Positions 17,571-26,856 of a stretch of 64,000 bases of DNA are shown here, one piece after another. Below the pieces are notes generated by a model. That model searched no databases and had not been told where the DNA came from. It saw nothing but the letters and a program-made list of their open reading frames with translations. Numbering within the stretch: the stretch's first letter is position 1; each line of letters opens with the position of its first letter. The translations under genes and the position numbers were made by a program. The DNA comes from Jejubacter calystegiae (lineage in GTDB: Bacteria > Pseudomonadota > Gammaproteobacteria > Enterobacterales > Enterobacteriaceae): NCBI RefSeq assembly GCF_005671395.1, contig NZ_CP040428.1, positions 1,922,001 to 1,986,000 on the forward strand, written 5' to 3'.

Positions 17571-18359
17571 TTATTTCAGGGTGCAGTCGCCGCACTGCTG
17601 GACACCGGGCAGTCGGTTGCGCTGGCAGCAGGTGCGGCGTACCAGCAGGCCGTCGCGCGGAACGACGGTGCGAAACAGCGGGTTATCGCGACCGCAGCTT
17701 AACTGTTTGCTGAAGAAGCAGCGCTGGCGCAGGGCATGATACTGTTCATCGCCCAGCAGGGAACGGATTTCGCCCAGGAACCAGTTCACCAGATAGCCGG
17801 TGTTGCTCCAGATTAGCTTGCCGCTAACGCCGCCGCTGTTTTCCAGGGCGCTGACGACCGGCAGAATGCCATCCATCCACAGTGATTCCAGGCGCTGCTC
17901 AAACGAGAGTGTCGTGAGCTGGCGATTTTCGCGAACGTGCAGATGGAAGTGGGCGACGCGGCCGGTTTCATGGAAGACGGCGTGTACGGCGTCAGGGGCG
18001 ACTGACAGCGCTTTACCAGAATGGAACAGCGCCAGCATTAGTGGGGGCACCAGCAGACCGATGTACCACTGCGCCCAGAGAGAGGCCAGTGGCTTATTCT
18101 GGCGCTGCGCATCCGGGTCGTTACGATAGATATGTTGCGCGTAGCTTGCCATCAGGGCTTCGAGGGTGGCGGGGCGGGACCATTCGCTCAGCGTCATTCC
18201 CTCTGCCGGAAGCTGGTCCGACAGAGTTATGGTCTCATTAAACCACGGGCGCTGTTCACTAAAGGCGGCACGAAGCGTTTCGGCCAGCGGCTGCATCCTG
18301 CCTGTCTGTTCCGGCAGCCAGATCCCCGGCTGCGCAATGTGCGTGCTCTGTAGTGACAT
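17571..18359 (-). CDS. fhuF: Ferric-siderophore reductase FhuF
   Basis: 262 residues, the family's normal length. FhuF reduces Fe(III) in hydroxamate siderophores such as ferrioxamine B at the cytoplasmic face. The C-terminus has the unusual [2Fe-2S] cysteine pattern CCQRNRLPGVQQCGDC (CC-x8-C-x2-C). Near the middle are the conserved FHETGRVAHFHLHV and WSNTGYLVNW. A Fur-like site lies 16-34 nt before the start, so iron repression is expected. The SD is weak. Confidence 0.95.
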   Translation of the reverse strand: MSLQSTHIAQPGIWLPEQTGRMQPLAETLRAAFSEQRPWFNETITLSDQLPAEGMTLSEWSRPATLEALMASYAQHIYRNDPDAQRQNKPLASLWAQWYIGLLVPPLMLALFHSGKALSVAPDAVHAVFHETGRVAHFHLHVRENRQLTTLSFEQRLESLWMDGILPVVSALENSGGVSGKLIWSNTGYLVNWFLGEIRSLLGDEQYHALRQRCFFSKQLSCGRDNPLFRTVVPRDGLLVRRTCCQRNRLPGVQQCGDCTLK

Positions 18360-18374
18360 GGGCGAATTGCCAAT

Positions 18375-18393
18375 CTAAATGATAATGATTGCC
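18375..18393. promoter_or_regulatory. Fur-like operator of fhuF
   Basis: Matches the 19-bp Fur consensus at 13 of 19 positions, centred on AATGATAATGATT, just upstream of the fhuF start on the minus strand. Repression by Fe-Fur is inferred. Confidence 0.65.
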
Positions 18394-18510
18394 AATCTTA
18401 ATCATCGCTATAACCGATGGCAAGGGATTTCCTGGAAGGCATGCGTAGCATCAAAAAATGGTGATAGCAGAAGAAAAAAGTGGGCTGACAAATGAGAAGT
18501 ACTACCATAT

Positions 18511-18529
18511 GATACTGGTTATCATTATC
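18511..18529. promoter_or_regulatory. Fur box before the small membrane gene
   Basis: GATACTGGTTATCATTATC matches the Fur consensus GATAATGATAATCATTATC at 16 of 19 positions. It ends about 20 nt before the start of the small membrane gene at 18549, so that gene is probably iron-repressed together with fhuF. Confidence 0.8.
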
Positions 18530-18548
18530 AATTGTTGGAATGGTCGAT

Positions 18549-18797
18549 ATGTTGCAACGGGGTCTGGAAAGCGGTTGGGCTGGCCTGTTTTCTGGCGTTC
18601 TGGTGGCGTCGGGGCTGATATTGGGCGATCTCTCGTTTGGCACCTGGCGGTTACTGATGGCGCTGGCGATGGTGGCGACCGTCGCGATGCTGTTCCACCG
18701 GCGGCTGCGCCACTATCTGCTGTTGCCATCCTGCATTGTCGTCGCGATGGGAATGGTGCCTGTGCTGATGCATAGCGCAGCGTTTTCCGGCCATTAG
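18549..18797 (+). CDS. Small multi-pass membrane protein, DUF1435/YjjZ-like
   Basis: 82 residues with about three hydrophobic helices (GWAGLFSGVLVASGLILGDL, LLMALAMVATVAML, LLLPSCIVVAMGMVPVLM). It lies between fhuF and rsmC, where E. coli has yjjZ, and resembles DUF1435 proteins as I recall them; the match is not strong enough for a symbol. The ATG at 18549 is preferred over 18540 because of GGA spacing. A 16/19 Fur box sits just upstream, which suggests a role under iron starvation. The function is unknown. Confidence 0.65.
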   Translation: MLQRGLESGWAGLFSGVLVASGLILGDLSFGTWRLLMALAMVATVAMLFHRRLRHYLLLPSCIVVAMGMVPVLMHSAAFSGH

Positions 18798-18858
18798 CGG
18801 GAAGGGCATGAAAAAGCGTTTGGATTTTGGGGAAATAAGAGAAAAATCAGGAAGAGAC

Positions 18859-18945
18859 TGGTGCGAGGGGAGGGACTTGAACCCTCACGTCCGAAAGGAC
18901 ACTAACACCTGAAGCTAGCGCGTCTACCAATTCCGCCACCTTCGC
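18859..18945 (-). tRNA. tRNA-Leu(CAG), copy 3 of the cluster
   Basis: 87-nt class II tRNA with encoded CCA, 5' GCGAAGGTGGCGGAATTGG, and anticodon stem-loop CTAGC-TTCAGGT-GTTAG giving anticodon CAG. The long variable arm has a GAAA-type loop, unlike GTAA in the other two copies. Last in the transcript, equivalent to the E. coli leuQPV cluster. Confidence 0.95.
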
Positions 18946-18977
18946 ACAGTTTGTCTGATGTGATATCGCCCGCGCAG

Positions 18978-19064
18978 TGGTGCGAGGGGAGGGACTTGAA
19001 CCCTCACGTCCGTAAGGACACTAACACCTGAAGCTAGCGCGTCTACCAATTCCGCCACCTTCGC
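18978..19064 (-). tRNA. tRNA-Leu(CAG), copy 2 of the cluster
   Basis: 87-nt class II tRNA, anticodon CAG, encoded CCA. It appears identical to the copy at 19094-19180. 32 nt separate it from copy 3 and 29 nt from copy 1. Confidence 0.96.
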
Positions 19065-19093
19065 AGGTACTGCTAACGATATCTTGTGGTTGT

Positions 19094-19180
19094 TGGTGCG
19101 AGGGGAGGGACTTGAACCCTCACGTCCGTAAGGACACTAACACCTGAAGCTAGCGCGTCTACCAATTCCGCCACCTTCGC
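19094..19180 (-). tRNA. tRNA-Leu(CAG), copy 1 of the cluster
   Basis: 87-nt class II tRNA, anticodon CAG, encoded CCA. It is first in the minus-strand transcript and has a strong sigma70 promoter 37-64 nt upstream. Confidence 0.96.
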
Positions 19181-19216
19181 ATCACAGCGCGAGAAATCTC
19201 GCAACCACGGAGGCGC

Positions 19217-19244
19217 ATTCTAGATGTTTTATCGCCGTCGTCAA
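19217..19244 (-). promoter_or_regulatory. Sigma70 promoter of the tRNA-Leu cluster
   Basis: On the minus strand: -35 TTGACG (19244-19239), 16-bp spacer, -10 TAGAAT (19222-19217), then a GC-rich discriminator GCGCCTCC typical of stringently controlled stable-RNA promoters. Confidence 0.85.
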
Positions 19245-19304
19245 CAGTTAATTATGTGCCGTCATGCTGAATGGTGCAAAAAGCGGCACATTGGGCAAAA
19301 AACG

Positions 19305-20333
19305 TTAACGGCGGGCGCCGCGGCCATATATGGCGCGATATACCTTAAAGCGTCCGTTCTGGGCCAGCACCTCGTGACTGCCGAAAACTTCGTCCAGCAC
19401 ATTCGGATATGGCAGGAAGGCGTTGGCGACAATTCTGAGCTCGCCGCCGCTGTTCAGGTGGCGTACGGAGTGACGGATGAGCTGACGAGCTGCTTCCAGG
19501 CTGGTTTCGCGCCCTTCGTGGAACGGCGGGTTGGAGAGGATGATATCGAAACGCCCCTGTACGTCGGACAACACATTACTGGCCAGTACGTTGCCTTCCA
19601 GACCGTTTGCAGCAAGCGTCGCGCGGCTGGCGGCCAGAGCCGGGGCCGAAACGTCACACAGGGTCAGACGCACCTTGGGGGAATGACGCGCCAGCGCAAC
19701 GGCGAGTACCCCGGCGCCGCAGCCTACATCCAGCACTTTACCTTTGGTATGGGGCATAAAGGTGGAGAGCAGCAGTTGGCTGCCGCTGTCGAGCCCGTCG
19801 CGGCTGAAGACTCCGGGCAGGGTTTTGATGGTCATGCCGTCGTGGTGATACTCGCCCCACCAGGCTTCAGGGTCGAAAGCCGGGCGCGTTTCGAGCTGGC
19901 CATAGTAGAAGCCGCAGCGTCGGGCGCTGTCCACTTTATTCAAAGTCGCATAGTCCGCCAGCATCTGTTCGGCGCTGCGCACGCCGCTGCGGTTTTCCCC
20001 GACGATGAAAATATCGCATCCTTCCGGCAGCAGCGACAGCAGGTTCATTAGCTGATACTGGGCTTCGGGCTTGTTTTTGGGCCAGTAGTAGACCAGCGTA
20101 TCGCTGTCGCCGATGGCATCGGCATCGGCCTGCAGGCCAAAACGGGCGCGATCATCCATCTGCGCGCTCAGTAGCTGCCAGTGGTGGTACTGCCAGGTGT
20201 ACACCCGGCTCCGGGCCGTTTCGAGCTGTGCTGGCAGGGTATCCTGGAGATCGCCTGCGAACAGCACGCGGCGGTGGGTAAAATCATCACTGTGGCGCAG
20301 CACGACTTCGCTTGCGGGGCACCAGGCGGACAT
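19305..20333 (-). CDS. rsmC: 16S rRNA m2G1207 methyltransferase RsmC
   Basis: 342 residues from the ATG at 20333 (AAGGAG 8 nt upstream); E. coli RsmC has 343. A longer open frame upstream has no ribosome binding site and does not match the family. RsmC methylates G1207 of 16S rRNA in the 30S subunit using SAM. The N-terminal non-catalytic Rossmann-like half ([20 protein letters not shown]) precedes the catalytic half with SAM motif [16 protein letters not shown] and catalytic motif [10 protein letters not shown]. It is divergent from holD. Confidence 0.96.
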   Translation of the reverse strand: MSAWCPASEVVLRHSDDFTHRRVLFAGDLQDTLPAQLETARSRVYTWQYHHWQLLSAQMDDRARFGLQADADAIGDSDTLVYYWPKNKPEAQYQLMNLLSLLPEGCDIFIVGENRSGVRSAEQMLADYATLNKVDSARRCGFYYGQLETRPAFDPEAWWGEYHHDGMTIKTLPGVFSRDGLDSGSQLLLSTFMPHTKGKVLDVGCGAGVLAVALARHSPKVRLTLCDVSAPALAASRATLAANGLEGNVLASNVLSDVQGRFDIILSNPPFHEGRETSLEAARQLIRHSVRHLNSGGELRIVANAFLPYPNVLDEVFGSHEVLAQNGRFKVYRAIYGRGARR

Positions 20334-20459
20334 AAAACGACTCCTTCTCATAGTTGGCCGGGGATTATAACCCCAACGCGCTGGAAGCGGCATCTGTTGG
20401 CGGGGATTCGATGAATTTGCTATATTTGCGGCCTTCTGGTGACTGGAGCAGATTTCGTG

Positions 20460-20864
20460 ATGACATCCCGACGTGACAGGCAGCTCACGCAACTGGGGAT
20501 CACCCAGTGGCGGCTTCGACGCCCCGCGGTGTTGCAGGGCGAAATCGCGCTCAGAATCCCCGAACATATCCGCCTGGTGATGGTGGCTGATAAGCCGCCC
20601 GCATTAACCGATCCCCTGATTCAGGACGTGCTGCGCGCGCTGATGCTAACGGAGGCCAGTGTGCTGCCGCTTACGCCAGAGCGTGCGGCGTTGCTGCCTG
20701 AGGGGAGCCGCTGCAATAGCTGGCGGTTGGGCGTGGAAGCGCCGCTGACGCTGCCTGGCGTCCAGCTCTCTTCACCGGGTTTCGACGAGCTTCTTCATAA
20801 CGCTGCGGCGCGTATCGCGCTCTGGCGTCAGATTTGTGAACATGAACAGGATCTCTTCCCTTAA
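20460..20864 (+). CDS. holD: DNA polymerase III psi subunit HolD
   Basis: 134 residues from ATG 20460; E. coli HolD has 137. Psi bridges chi (HolC) and the clamp loader. The N-terminus [17 protein letters not shown], which contacts the clamp loader, is conserved, as are [16 protein letters not shown] and [10 protein letters not shown]. An upstream in-frame start at 20439 would add seven residues not found in the family. The 3' end overlaps rimI by 23 nt, as in E. coli. Confidence 0.94.
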   Translation: MTSRRDRQLTQLGITQWRLRRPAVLQGEIALRIPEHIRLVMVADKPPALTDPLIQDVLRALMLTEASVLPLTPERAALLPEGSRCNSWRLGVEAPLTLPGVQLSSPGFDELLHNAAARIALWRQICEHEQDLFP

Positions 20865-21285
20865 TCCGGAGGATTTGGCGCAGGCCTGGGCCATTGAACA
20901 GCGCAGCCACGCCTTCCCATGGAGCGAAAAAACTTTCGCAAGCAATCAGGGTGAACGTTATCTCAACGTCCGGCTCGATGTGGATGACGAGATGGCGGCT
21001 TTCGCCATTACCCAGGTGGTACTGGACGAAGCCACGCTGTTTAATATCGCGGTCGATCCCGCCTGGCAGCGGCGCGGGCTTGGCCGTCAGTTACTGACGC
21101 ATTTGATCGGTGAACTGGAACAACGCGATGTCCTTACGCTGTGGCTGGAGGTGCGCGCGTCTAACGTCGCCGCCATCGCACTCTATGAAAGCCTCGGCTT
21201 TAATGAGGTGACGGTACGCCGCAACTACTATCCCACCACAGACGGACGTGAGGACGCCATTATTATGGCCCTGCCGCTGGGCTAA
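20842..21285 (+). CDS. rimI: Ribosomal protein S18 alanine N-acetyltransferase RimI
   Basis: 147 residues of GNAT fold. RimI acetylates the N-terminal alanine of ribosomal protein S18. Seen: FPWSEKTFASNQGERYLNVR, acetyl-CoA motif A with QRRGLGRQLL, and the end ALYESLGFNEVTVRRNYYPT. ATG 20842 fits E. coli MNTISSL; the GTG two codons earlier is less likely. It is nested in the 3' end of holD. Confidence 0.95.
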   Translation: MNRISSLNPEDLAQAWAIEQRSHAFPWSEKTFASNQGERYLNVRLDVDDEMAAFAITQVVLDEATLFNIAVDPAWQRRGLGRQLLTHLIGELEQRDVLTLWLEVRASNVAAIALYESLGFNEVTVRRNYYPTTDGREDAIIMALPLG

Positions 21286-21306
21286 ATAACAACAAAGGTG
21301 ATGTAA

Positions 21307-21987
21307 ATGAAGTGGGACTGGATACTCTTTGACGCTGATGAAACGCTGTTCAGCTTCGACTCCTTTGGCGGGCTGCAGCGCATGTTTCTTGACTACAGCG
21401 TGACCTTTACCCCAGAGGACTACCAGGATTACCAGGCCGTTAATAAACCGCTTTGGGTTGATTACCAGAACGGTAACATCACCGCTTTACAGTTGCAGCA
21501 TCAGCGCTTCCAGGGGTGGGCCGATCGCCTGAGGGTACCGGCCAGTGATTTGAATGACGCCTTTCTGAACGCGATGGCCGAGATTTGTACGCCGCTACCT
21601 GGGGCTGTCTCACTGCTTAACGCCCTGAAAGGTCAGTCGAAGATGGGCATTATCACCAACGGGTTTAGCGCGCTGCAAAATCGTCGTCTGTCCCGAACTG
21701 GCCTGAAGGACTATTTCGATCTGCTGGTGATTTCCGAAGAGGTGGGCGTTGCCAAACCGGATCGCAAAATTTTTGACCATGCGCTGGCGCGTATGGGCGA
21801 ACCTTCCCGGGAGCGGGTGCTGATGGTCGGCGATACCGCCGAATCAGACATTCTGGGCGGTATGAATGCCGGGCTTTCCACCGTTTGGCTGAATGCCCAC
21901 CGCCGCCCCTTGCCGGAAGGCATTCGTCCCGACTGGCAGGTTGCTTCGCTGCCGGAGCTGGAAGCGCTGCTGTGCCATGAAGAATAG
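21307..21987 (+). CDS. yjjG: HAD-family nucleotidase YjjG (pyrimidine 5'-nucleotidase)
   Basis: 226 residues against 225 in E. coli. A HAD phosphatase with motif I DADETLF (nucleophile Asp), motif II IITNGF, motif III lysine in [10 protein letters not shown], and motif [15 protein letters not shown]. In E. coli YjjG dephosphorylates dUMP, UMP and dTMP and protects against non-canonical pyrimidines. It follows rimI by 21 nt on the same strand. Confidence 0.94.
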   Translation: MKWDWILFDADETLFSFDSFGGLQRMFLDYSVTFTPEDYQDYQAVNKPLWVDYQNGNITALQLQHQRFQGWADRLRVPASDLNDAFLNAMAEICTPLPGAVSLLNALKGQSKMGIITNGFSALQNRRLSRTGLKDYFDLLVISEEVGVAKPDRKIFDHALARMGEPSRERVLMVGDTAESDILGGMNAGLSTVWLNAHRRPLPEGIRPDWQVASLPELEALLCHEE

Positions 21988-22093
21988 TGTAATGAATAAT
22001 TGTCTAACCCGCGGTGATGAGTAAAATTGCCCCACTTTCTTGAATACCCTGCGCGCGAACAGAAACCGCGCGCCGCAACCTGAAGACTGAACT

Positions 22094-23683
22094 ATGACCT
22101 TGTCTCCTTATTTGCAAGAGGTGGCGAAGCGCCGCACTTTTGCCATCATCTCTCACCCGGACGCCGGTAAAACCACCATTACGGAAAAGGTACTGCTGTT
22201 CGGACAGGCGATTCAGACCGCGGGTACGGTTAAAGGTCGCGGCGCCAGTCAGCACGCTAAATCGGACTGGATGGAGATGGAAAAGCAGCGTGGTATCTCT
22301 ATCACCACGTCGGTAATGCAGTTTCCCTATCATGACTCGCTGGTCAACCTGCTTGATACCCCCGGGCACGAAGACTTCTCGGAAGATACCTACCGTACCC
22401 TGACGGCGGTGGACTGCTGTCTGATGGTGATTGATGCCGCGAAAGGGGTTGAGGATCGTACCCGTAAGCTGATGGAAGTTACCCGTCTGCGCGATACGCC
22501 GATCATCACCTTTATGAACAAACTGGACCGTGATATCCGCGATCCGATGGAACTGCTGGATGAAGTGGAAAGCGAGCTGAAAATTGCCTGCGCCCCCATT
22601 ACCTGGCCAATCGGCTGCGGCAAGCTGTTTAAAGGGGTTTATCACCTGTATAAGGATGAGACTTATCTCTACCAGAGCGGCCAGGGGCACACCATCCAGG
22701 AAGTGCGTATCGTTAAGGGGCTGAATAATCCCGAGCTGGACGCCGCCGTGGGCGAAGATCTGGCGCAGCAGCTGCGCGATGAGCTGGAACTGGTGCAGGG
22801 AGCTTCCAACGAATTCGATAAAGAGTTGTTCCTGAGCGGCGACATTACGCCGGTATTCTTCGGTACCGCGCTGGGTAACTTCGGCGTTGATCATATGCTC
22901 GATGGTCTGGTGGAGTGGGCGCCAGCGCCGATGCCGCGTGTGACCGATACCCGTACGGTCGAGGCCAGTGAAGAGAAGTTCTCCGGCTTTGTCTTTAAAA
23001 TTCAGGCCAATATGGACCCCAAACACCGCGATCGCGTGGCTTTTATGCGCGTGGTTTCCGGCCGCTATGAGAAGGGCATGAAGCTGCGCCAGGTGCGTAC
23101 CGGTAAGGATGTGGTGATTTCCGATGCCCTGACCTTTATGGCGGGAGATCGCGCCCACGTGGAAGAGGCGTATCCCGGCGATATTATCGGCCTGCATAAC
23201 CATGGCACTATCCAGATTGGCGACACCTTTACTCAGGGTGAGGCGATGAAGTTCACCGGCATTCCTAACTTTGCGCCTGAACTGTTCCGCCGTATTCGCC
23301 TGCGCGATCCGCTGAAGCAGAAGCAGTTACTCAAAGGGCTGGTGCAGCTTTCGGAAGAAGGCGCGGTGCAGGTGTTCCGTCCCGTTGCCAATAACGATCT
23401 GATCGTGGGCGCCGTAGGGGTGCTGCAGTTTGATGTGGTGGTGGCGCGTCTTAAGAGCGAGTACAACGTTGAGGCACTCTATGAGTCGATAAACGTCGCC
23501 ACCGCCCGCTGGGTCGAGTGTGATAATGCGAAGAAATTCGACGAGTTCCAGCGCAAGAACGAGCAGCAGCTGGCACTGGACGGCGGCGATAACCTGACCT
23601 ATATCGCCCCGACCATGGTTAACCTGAATCTGACCCAGGAACGCTATCCTGACGTCACTTTCCGCAAGACCCGCGAACACTAA
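22094..23683 (+). CDS. prfC: Peptide chain release factor 3 (RF3)
   Basis: 529 residues, the E. coli length. RF3 is a translational GTPase that releases RF1/RF2 from the ribosome after termination. G1 [17 protein letters not shown], switch I with [10 protein letters not shown]3 [14 protein letters not shown] and G4 NKLDRD are all intact. The EF-G-like domains II and III follow, with the ending [12 protein letters not shown]. The ATG lies 106 nt after yjjG. Confidence 0.97.
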   Translation: MTLSPYLQEVAKRRTFAIISHPDAGKTTITEKVLLFGQAIQTAGTVKGRGASQHAKSDWMEMEKQRGISITTSVMQFPYHDSLVNLLDTPGHEDFSEDTYRTLTAVDCCLMVIDAAKGVEDRTRKLMEVTRLRDTPIITFMNKLDRDIRDPMELLDEVESELKIACAPITWPIGCGKLFKGVYHLYKDETYLYQSGQGHTIQEVRIVKGLNNPELDAAVGEDLAQQLRDELELVQGASNEFDKELFLSGDITPVFFGTALGNFGVDHMLDGLVEWAPAPMPRVTDTRTVEASEEKFSGFVFKIQANMDPKHRDRVAFMRVVSGRYEKGMKLRQVRTGKDVVISDALTFMAGDRAHVEEAYPGDIIGLHNHGTIQIGDTFTQGEAMKFTGIPNFAPELFRRIRLRDPLKQKQLLKGLVQLSEEGAVQVFRPVANNDLIVGAVGVLQFDVVVARLKSEYNVEALYESINVATARWVECDNAKKFDEFQRKNEQQLALDGGDNLTYIAPTMVNLNLTQERYPDVTFRKTREH

Positions 23684-23694
23684 GCCCGCCTGAC

Positions 23695-23722
23695 TGGAGC
23701 GCGGCATTTTGGCTGCGCTCCA
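23695..23722 (+). terminator. Probable terminator of prfC
   Basis: Stem TGGAGCGC / GCGCTCCA with a 12-nt loop shortly after the prfC stop. The T-tract is weak (ATAATTCTT), so termination may be partial. Confidence 0.5.
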
Positions 23723-23820
23723 TAATTCTTCTGAAATATTAATTGGTTAAAGAATACTCCTAATTCCCTGGTGATACTGCCGTTTTCAGGTTTATCTCCA
23801 TGCGCTTTTATTCTGCTCGT

Positions 23821-23830
23821 CTATATTTAA
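23821..23830 (+). promoter_or_regulatory. Stationary-phase (sigmaS) -10 region of osmY
   Basis: CTATATTTAA is the same extended -10 as the E. coli osmY promoter and lies about 44 nt before the ATG. Control by RpoS is inferred from that conservation. Confidence 0.6.
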
Positions 23831-23873
23831 TAAAGTTAGATTCTGATGGATAAGCAAAAACAGGAGTGAACCG

Positions 23874-24488
23874 ATGAATAATCCGATGATTTCTAAAACG
23901 CTACTGGCCGTGGTACTGGGTACCGTTCTGGCGAGCGGCTCTGCCATGGCGCAGAGCGATGCGGCGAACAAGGTCCAGTCTGGCACCGAGAGTGCAGGGC
24001 AGAAAATCGATAGTTCGATGAAAAAAGTCGGTAACTTCATGGATGACAGCGCTATCACCGCAAAGGTGAAGGCGGCGCTGGTAGACGATGAAGCGATCAA
24101 AAGCAGCGATATTTCGGTGAAAACCGACGATAAAGTGGTGACGCTAAGCGGTTTTGTGACCAGCCAGGCGGAAGCTGAAAAAGCGGTGCAACTGGCGAAA
24201 GGGATTGAGGGCGTGACCTCGGTGAGCGATAAGCTGCATGTGAAAGACAGCAAGGCCCAGAGCCTGAAAGGCTATGCGGGCGATACCGCCACCACCAGCG
24301 AAATTAAAGCCAAAATGCTGGCGGATGATGGGTTGCCTTCACGCAATGTGAAAGTCAAAACCACCGACGGTGTAGTGCAACTGACCGGTAACGTAGAAAC
24401 CCAGGCTCAGGCCGATAGGGCCGAGAGTATTGCAAAGGCCGTTGAAGGCGTGAAAAGCGTGAAAAACGACCTGAAAGTTCAGCCGTAA
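23874..24488 (+). CDS. osmY: Periplasmic chaperone-like protein OsmY
   Basis: 204 residues against 201 in E. coli. Signal peptide 1-26 (ends SAMA). Two BON domains follow: the first starts near [20 protein letters not shown], the second near [20 protein letters not shown], each with the conserved VxLxGxVxxQAxA pattern. It is a stationary-phase and osmotically induced periplasmic protein reported to help outer-membrane autotransporter folding. AGGAG precedes the ATG. ytjA follows 100 nt downstream. Confidence 0.96.
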   Translation: MNNPMISKTLLAVVLGTVLASGSAMAQSDAANKVQSGTESAGQKIDSSMKKVGNFMDDSAITAKVKAALVDDEAIKSSDISVKTDDKVVTLSGFVTSQAEAEKAVQLAKGIEGVTSVSDKLHVKDSKAQSLKGYAGDTATTSEIKAKMLADDGLPSRNVKVKTTDGVVQLTGNVETQAQADRAESIAKAVEGVKSVKNDLKVQP

Positions 24489-24588
24489 TACCCTGATTCA
24501 GGGCGGCATGAAAAGCGTCAGTAACGGGAGTCTTCCCACTCGAGAGCGATTTGTCACCACTTAGATATCCAACTAAAAGGAGCTGTGT

Positions 24589-24750
24589 ATGTTTCGATGG
24601 GGCATTATTTTTCTGATTATTGCACTGATTGCGGCAGCTCTGGGCTTTGGTGGCCTGGCGGGTGCGGCGGCAAGCGCCGCAAAAATTGTTTTCGTGGTCG
24701 GTGTTATCCTGTTCCTGGTTAGCCTTTTTATGGGGCGCAGGCGCCCTTAG
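24589..24750 (+). CDS. ytjA: Small DUF1328 membrane protein YtjA
   Basis: 53 residues with two hydrophobic helices: [20 protein letters not shown], then a Gly/Ala-rich segment, [15 protein letters not shown], and the end MGRRRP. It matches E. coli YtjA nearly residue for residue. AAAGGAG lies 7 nt upstream. Its place between osmY and yjjU is conserved. Inner-membrane location is inferred; the function is unknown. A UUCG-loop terminator follows. Confidence 0.93.
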   Translation: MFRWGIIFLIIALIAAALGFGGLAGAAASAAKIVFVVGVILFLVSLFMGRRRP

Positions 24751-24770
24751 CCCGGGCCAGGTATTTGTAA

Positions 24771-24802
24771 CAAAATAGCCAGCCTTCGGGCTGGCTATTT
24801 TG
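24771..24802 (+). terminator. UUCG-tetraloop terminator after ytjA
   Basis: 14-bp stem CAAAATAGCCAGCC / GGCTGGCTATTTTG closed by TTCG, ending in a T-rich arm. It closes the osmY-ytjA unit. Confidence 0.85.
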
Positions 24803-24854
24803 TTCTGAATGCAGAATGATCGTCCATAACGATAATATCTTCAGGAAAGCAGCG

Positions 24855-25925
24855 GTGGGGCAGAGAATACCTGTAACGCTCGGCAATATTGCGCCGCTGG
24901 CGTTAAAACCCTTTCATCCCGGTAAACTGGCGCTGGTCTGTGAAGGCGGCGGTCAGCGCGGTATCTTTACCGCAGGCGTGCTGGACGAATTCCAGGACGC
25001 TAATTTCGACCCGTTCGATCTTTATTTCGGGACATCGGCCGGTGCTCAGAATTTGTCGGCCTTTGTCTGCCGCCAGCCCGGCTATGCCCGGCGAGTCATT
25101 ACCCGCTACACGACGCGCAGCGAATTCTTTAATCCGCTGCGTTTTGTGCGCGGTGGTAATCTGATCGATCTCGACTGGCTGGTGGATGCCACCTCCCGGA
25201 AGATGCCGCTGGCTATGGATAATGCCGCACGGCTGTTCGACGCCGGTCGTGAGTTCTATATGTGCGCCTGCCGCAGTGATAACGACTACACGCCGGATTA
25301 CTTCGCGCCTGACAGCGGTAACTGGCTCGATGTGATTCGCGCTTCCAGCGCGATTCCCGGCTTCTACCGCACCGGCGTCCAGCTCGGTGACTTCAGCTAT
25401 CAGGATGGCGGAATCAGCGATGCGATTCCGGTTCGCCAGGCGGCGCAGCGCGGCGCACAAACGCTGGTAGTGATCCGCACCGTCCCTTCCCAGATGTACT
25501 ATACGCCCCAGTGGTTTCGGCGCATGGAGCGCTGGTTGGGAGAGGGAAGCCTGAAGCCGTTGATCAACCTGGTGCAGCATCATGAAACCAGCTATGCGGC
25601 CATCCAGAAGTTCATCGATAAACCGCCTGGTGACCTGCGCATTTTCGAAATTTACCCGCCCGGGCCATTGAAGAGCATTGCCTTAGGCAGCCGCCAGGCA
25701 GCGTTACGCAGCGACTATAAGCTGGGCCGCCAGTGCGGGCGCTACTTCCTGGCGACAGTCGGGCGCATGCTGGCCCGTAAACCGCCGCTGCGTCGCTTTA
25801 GCGCGCCGGTGGTGTCTGCGCCAGCGGCGCTGCCGGAAGCGGTATCCCTGATGACGCCCGCAGCCAATGATATCGCGGTGCCGCAGGCCAATGATGCCGC
25901 GTTTAACAACGAGGATCTGGCGTGA
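24855..25925 (+). CDS. yjjU: Patatin-like phospholipase YjjU
   Basis: 356 residues from GTG 24855 (AGGA 8 nt upstream), which matches the E. coli start MGQRIPVTLGNIAPL. A 13-codon upstream extension lacks family similarity. Patatin-fold lipase features: oxyanion loop CEGGGQRGIFTAGV, nucleophile elbow GTSAGA, and catalytic Asp in YQDGGISDAIP. The substrate is not established. The end NDAAFNNEDLA is conserved. The stop overlaps the GTG of yjjV (GTGA), implying coupling. Confidence 0.93.
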   Translation: MGQRIPVTLGNIAPLALKPFHPGKLALVCEGGGQRGIFTAGVLDEFQDANFDPFDLYFGTSAGAQNLSAFVCRQPGYARRVITRYTTRSEFFNPLRFVRGGNLIDLDWLVDATSRKMPLAMDNAARLFDAGREFYMCACRSDNDYTPDYFAPDSGNWLDVIRASSAIPGFYRTGVQLGDFSYQDGGISDAIPVRQAAQRGAQTLVVIRTVPSQMYYTPQWFRRMERWLGEGSLKPLINLVQHHETSYAAIQKFIDKPPGDLRIFEIYPPGPLKSIALGSRQAALRSDYKLGRQCGRYFLATVGRMLARKPPLRRFSAPVVSAPAALPEAVSLMTPAANDIAVPQANDAAFNNEDLA

Positions 25926-26701
25926 GCTGGCGCTTTATCGACACTCACTGCCATTTCGATTTTCCCCCTTTCGAGGGGGATGAAACGGAAAGCCTGGCCC
26001 GGGCCGCCAGGGCTGGCGTTGAGCGCGTCATTGTTCCGGCGGTGTGCGCTTCGCGCTTCGATGATGTGCTTTCGCTTGCCTGTCAGCATCCGGCGATTTA
26101 TGCCGCGCTGGGGCTGCATCCGGTGTGGGTAGCGCAACACGATGATGCGGCACTGGCATCGCTGGAGCAGCATCTGAGCCAGCGCCCTTCCGGGCTGGTG
26201 GCGATTGGCGAAATTGGTCTCGATCGCTATATTCCCGAGCCGCAGTTTGACAGGCAGATGGCGCTGCTGGAAGCCCAGCTTCGGCTGGCAAAACATTATG
26301 ATCTACCGGTGATTTTGCATTCGCGCCGAACCCACGACCCGCTGGCGGCCCTGCTGCGTCGCATGGCGCTACCGCGGGCGGGCGTTGTACACGGTTTTTC
26401 CGGCAGTCTGCAACAGGCGCAGCATTTTGTATCGCTGGGCTACCGCATCGGCGTAGGGGGCACCATTACTTATCCCCGGGCCAGTAAGACCCGCGCGGTG
26501 ATGGCGAAGCTGTCGCTCGATGCGCTGCTGCTGGAGACTGATGCACCCGATATGCCGCTCAACGGCTGGCAGGGGCAGCCCAACCGACCGGAACGGGTCA
26601 CGGAGGTCTTTCGGGCGCTCTGTGAGCTGCGCAGCGAATCTCCCCGACAAATTGCCGATGCGTTATTCGAAAACGCCAGTCGGTTGTTTGCGCTATCCTG
26701 A
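25922..26701 (+). CDS. yjjV: TatD-family metal-dependent hydrolase YjjV
   Basis: 259 residues, the E. coli length. TatD-type TIM-barrel nuclease with metal ligands in FIDTHCHFDF, the glutamate in GEIGLDRY, histidines in VILHSRRTHDP and VVHGFSGSL, and the aspartate in LLETDAPDMPLNG. By family it is a 3'-5' DNase or related phosphoesterase. Translationally coupled to yjjU. In E. coli yjjW-yjjI follow; both are missing here. Confidence 0.93.
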   Translation: MSWRFIDTHCHFDFPPFEGDETESLARAARAGVERVIVPAVCASRFDDVLSLACQHPAIYAALGLHPVWVAQHDDAALASLEQHLSQRPSGLVAIGEIGLDRYIPEPQFDRQMALLEAQLRLAKHYDLPVILHSRRTHDPLAALLRRMALPRAGVVHGFSGSLQQAQHFVSLGYRIGVGGTITYPRASKTRAVMAKLSLDALLLETDAPDMPLNGWQGQPNRPERVTEVFRALCELRSESPRQIADALFENASRLFALS

Positions 26702-26709
26702 CGATAAAG

Positions 26710-26803
26710 TGTGATATTCGTCACTTTATAAAATCTTGCTATGTAAATTGCTGCACTATTCCGTGATGTGTGTAGATCTTTAATTATTCCCCACCGTTAT
26801 AAT
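26710..26803 (+). promoter_or_regulatory. Promoter region of the nucleoside transporter with a CRP-like site
   Basis: A CRP-like site TGTGATATTCGTCACT (26710-26725; one mismatch to TGTGA-N6-TCACA) lies upstream of a perfect -10 TATAAT (26798-26803). No good -35 is present, as in activator-dependent promoters. The site would sit near -92, the position of the distal CRP site at CytR-controlled promoters. A weaker TGTGTAGATCTTTAAT (26769-26784) may be the proximal site. Confidence 0.6.
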
Positions 26804-26856
26804 TCGCCCCGTCTGTCATGGCTTCTCTTTTTTAATTTTTTGGGCAGGGAATCTGT

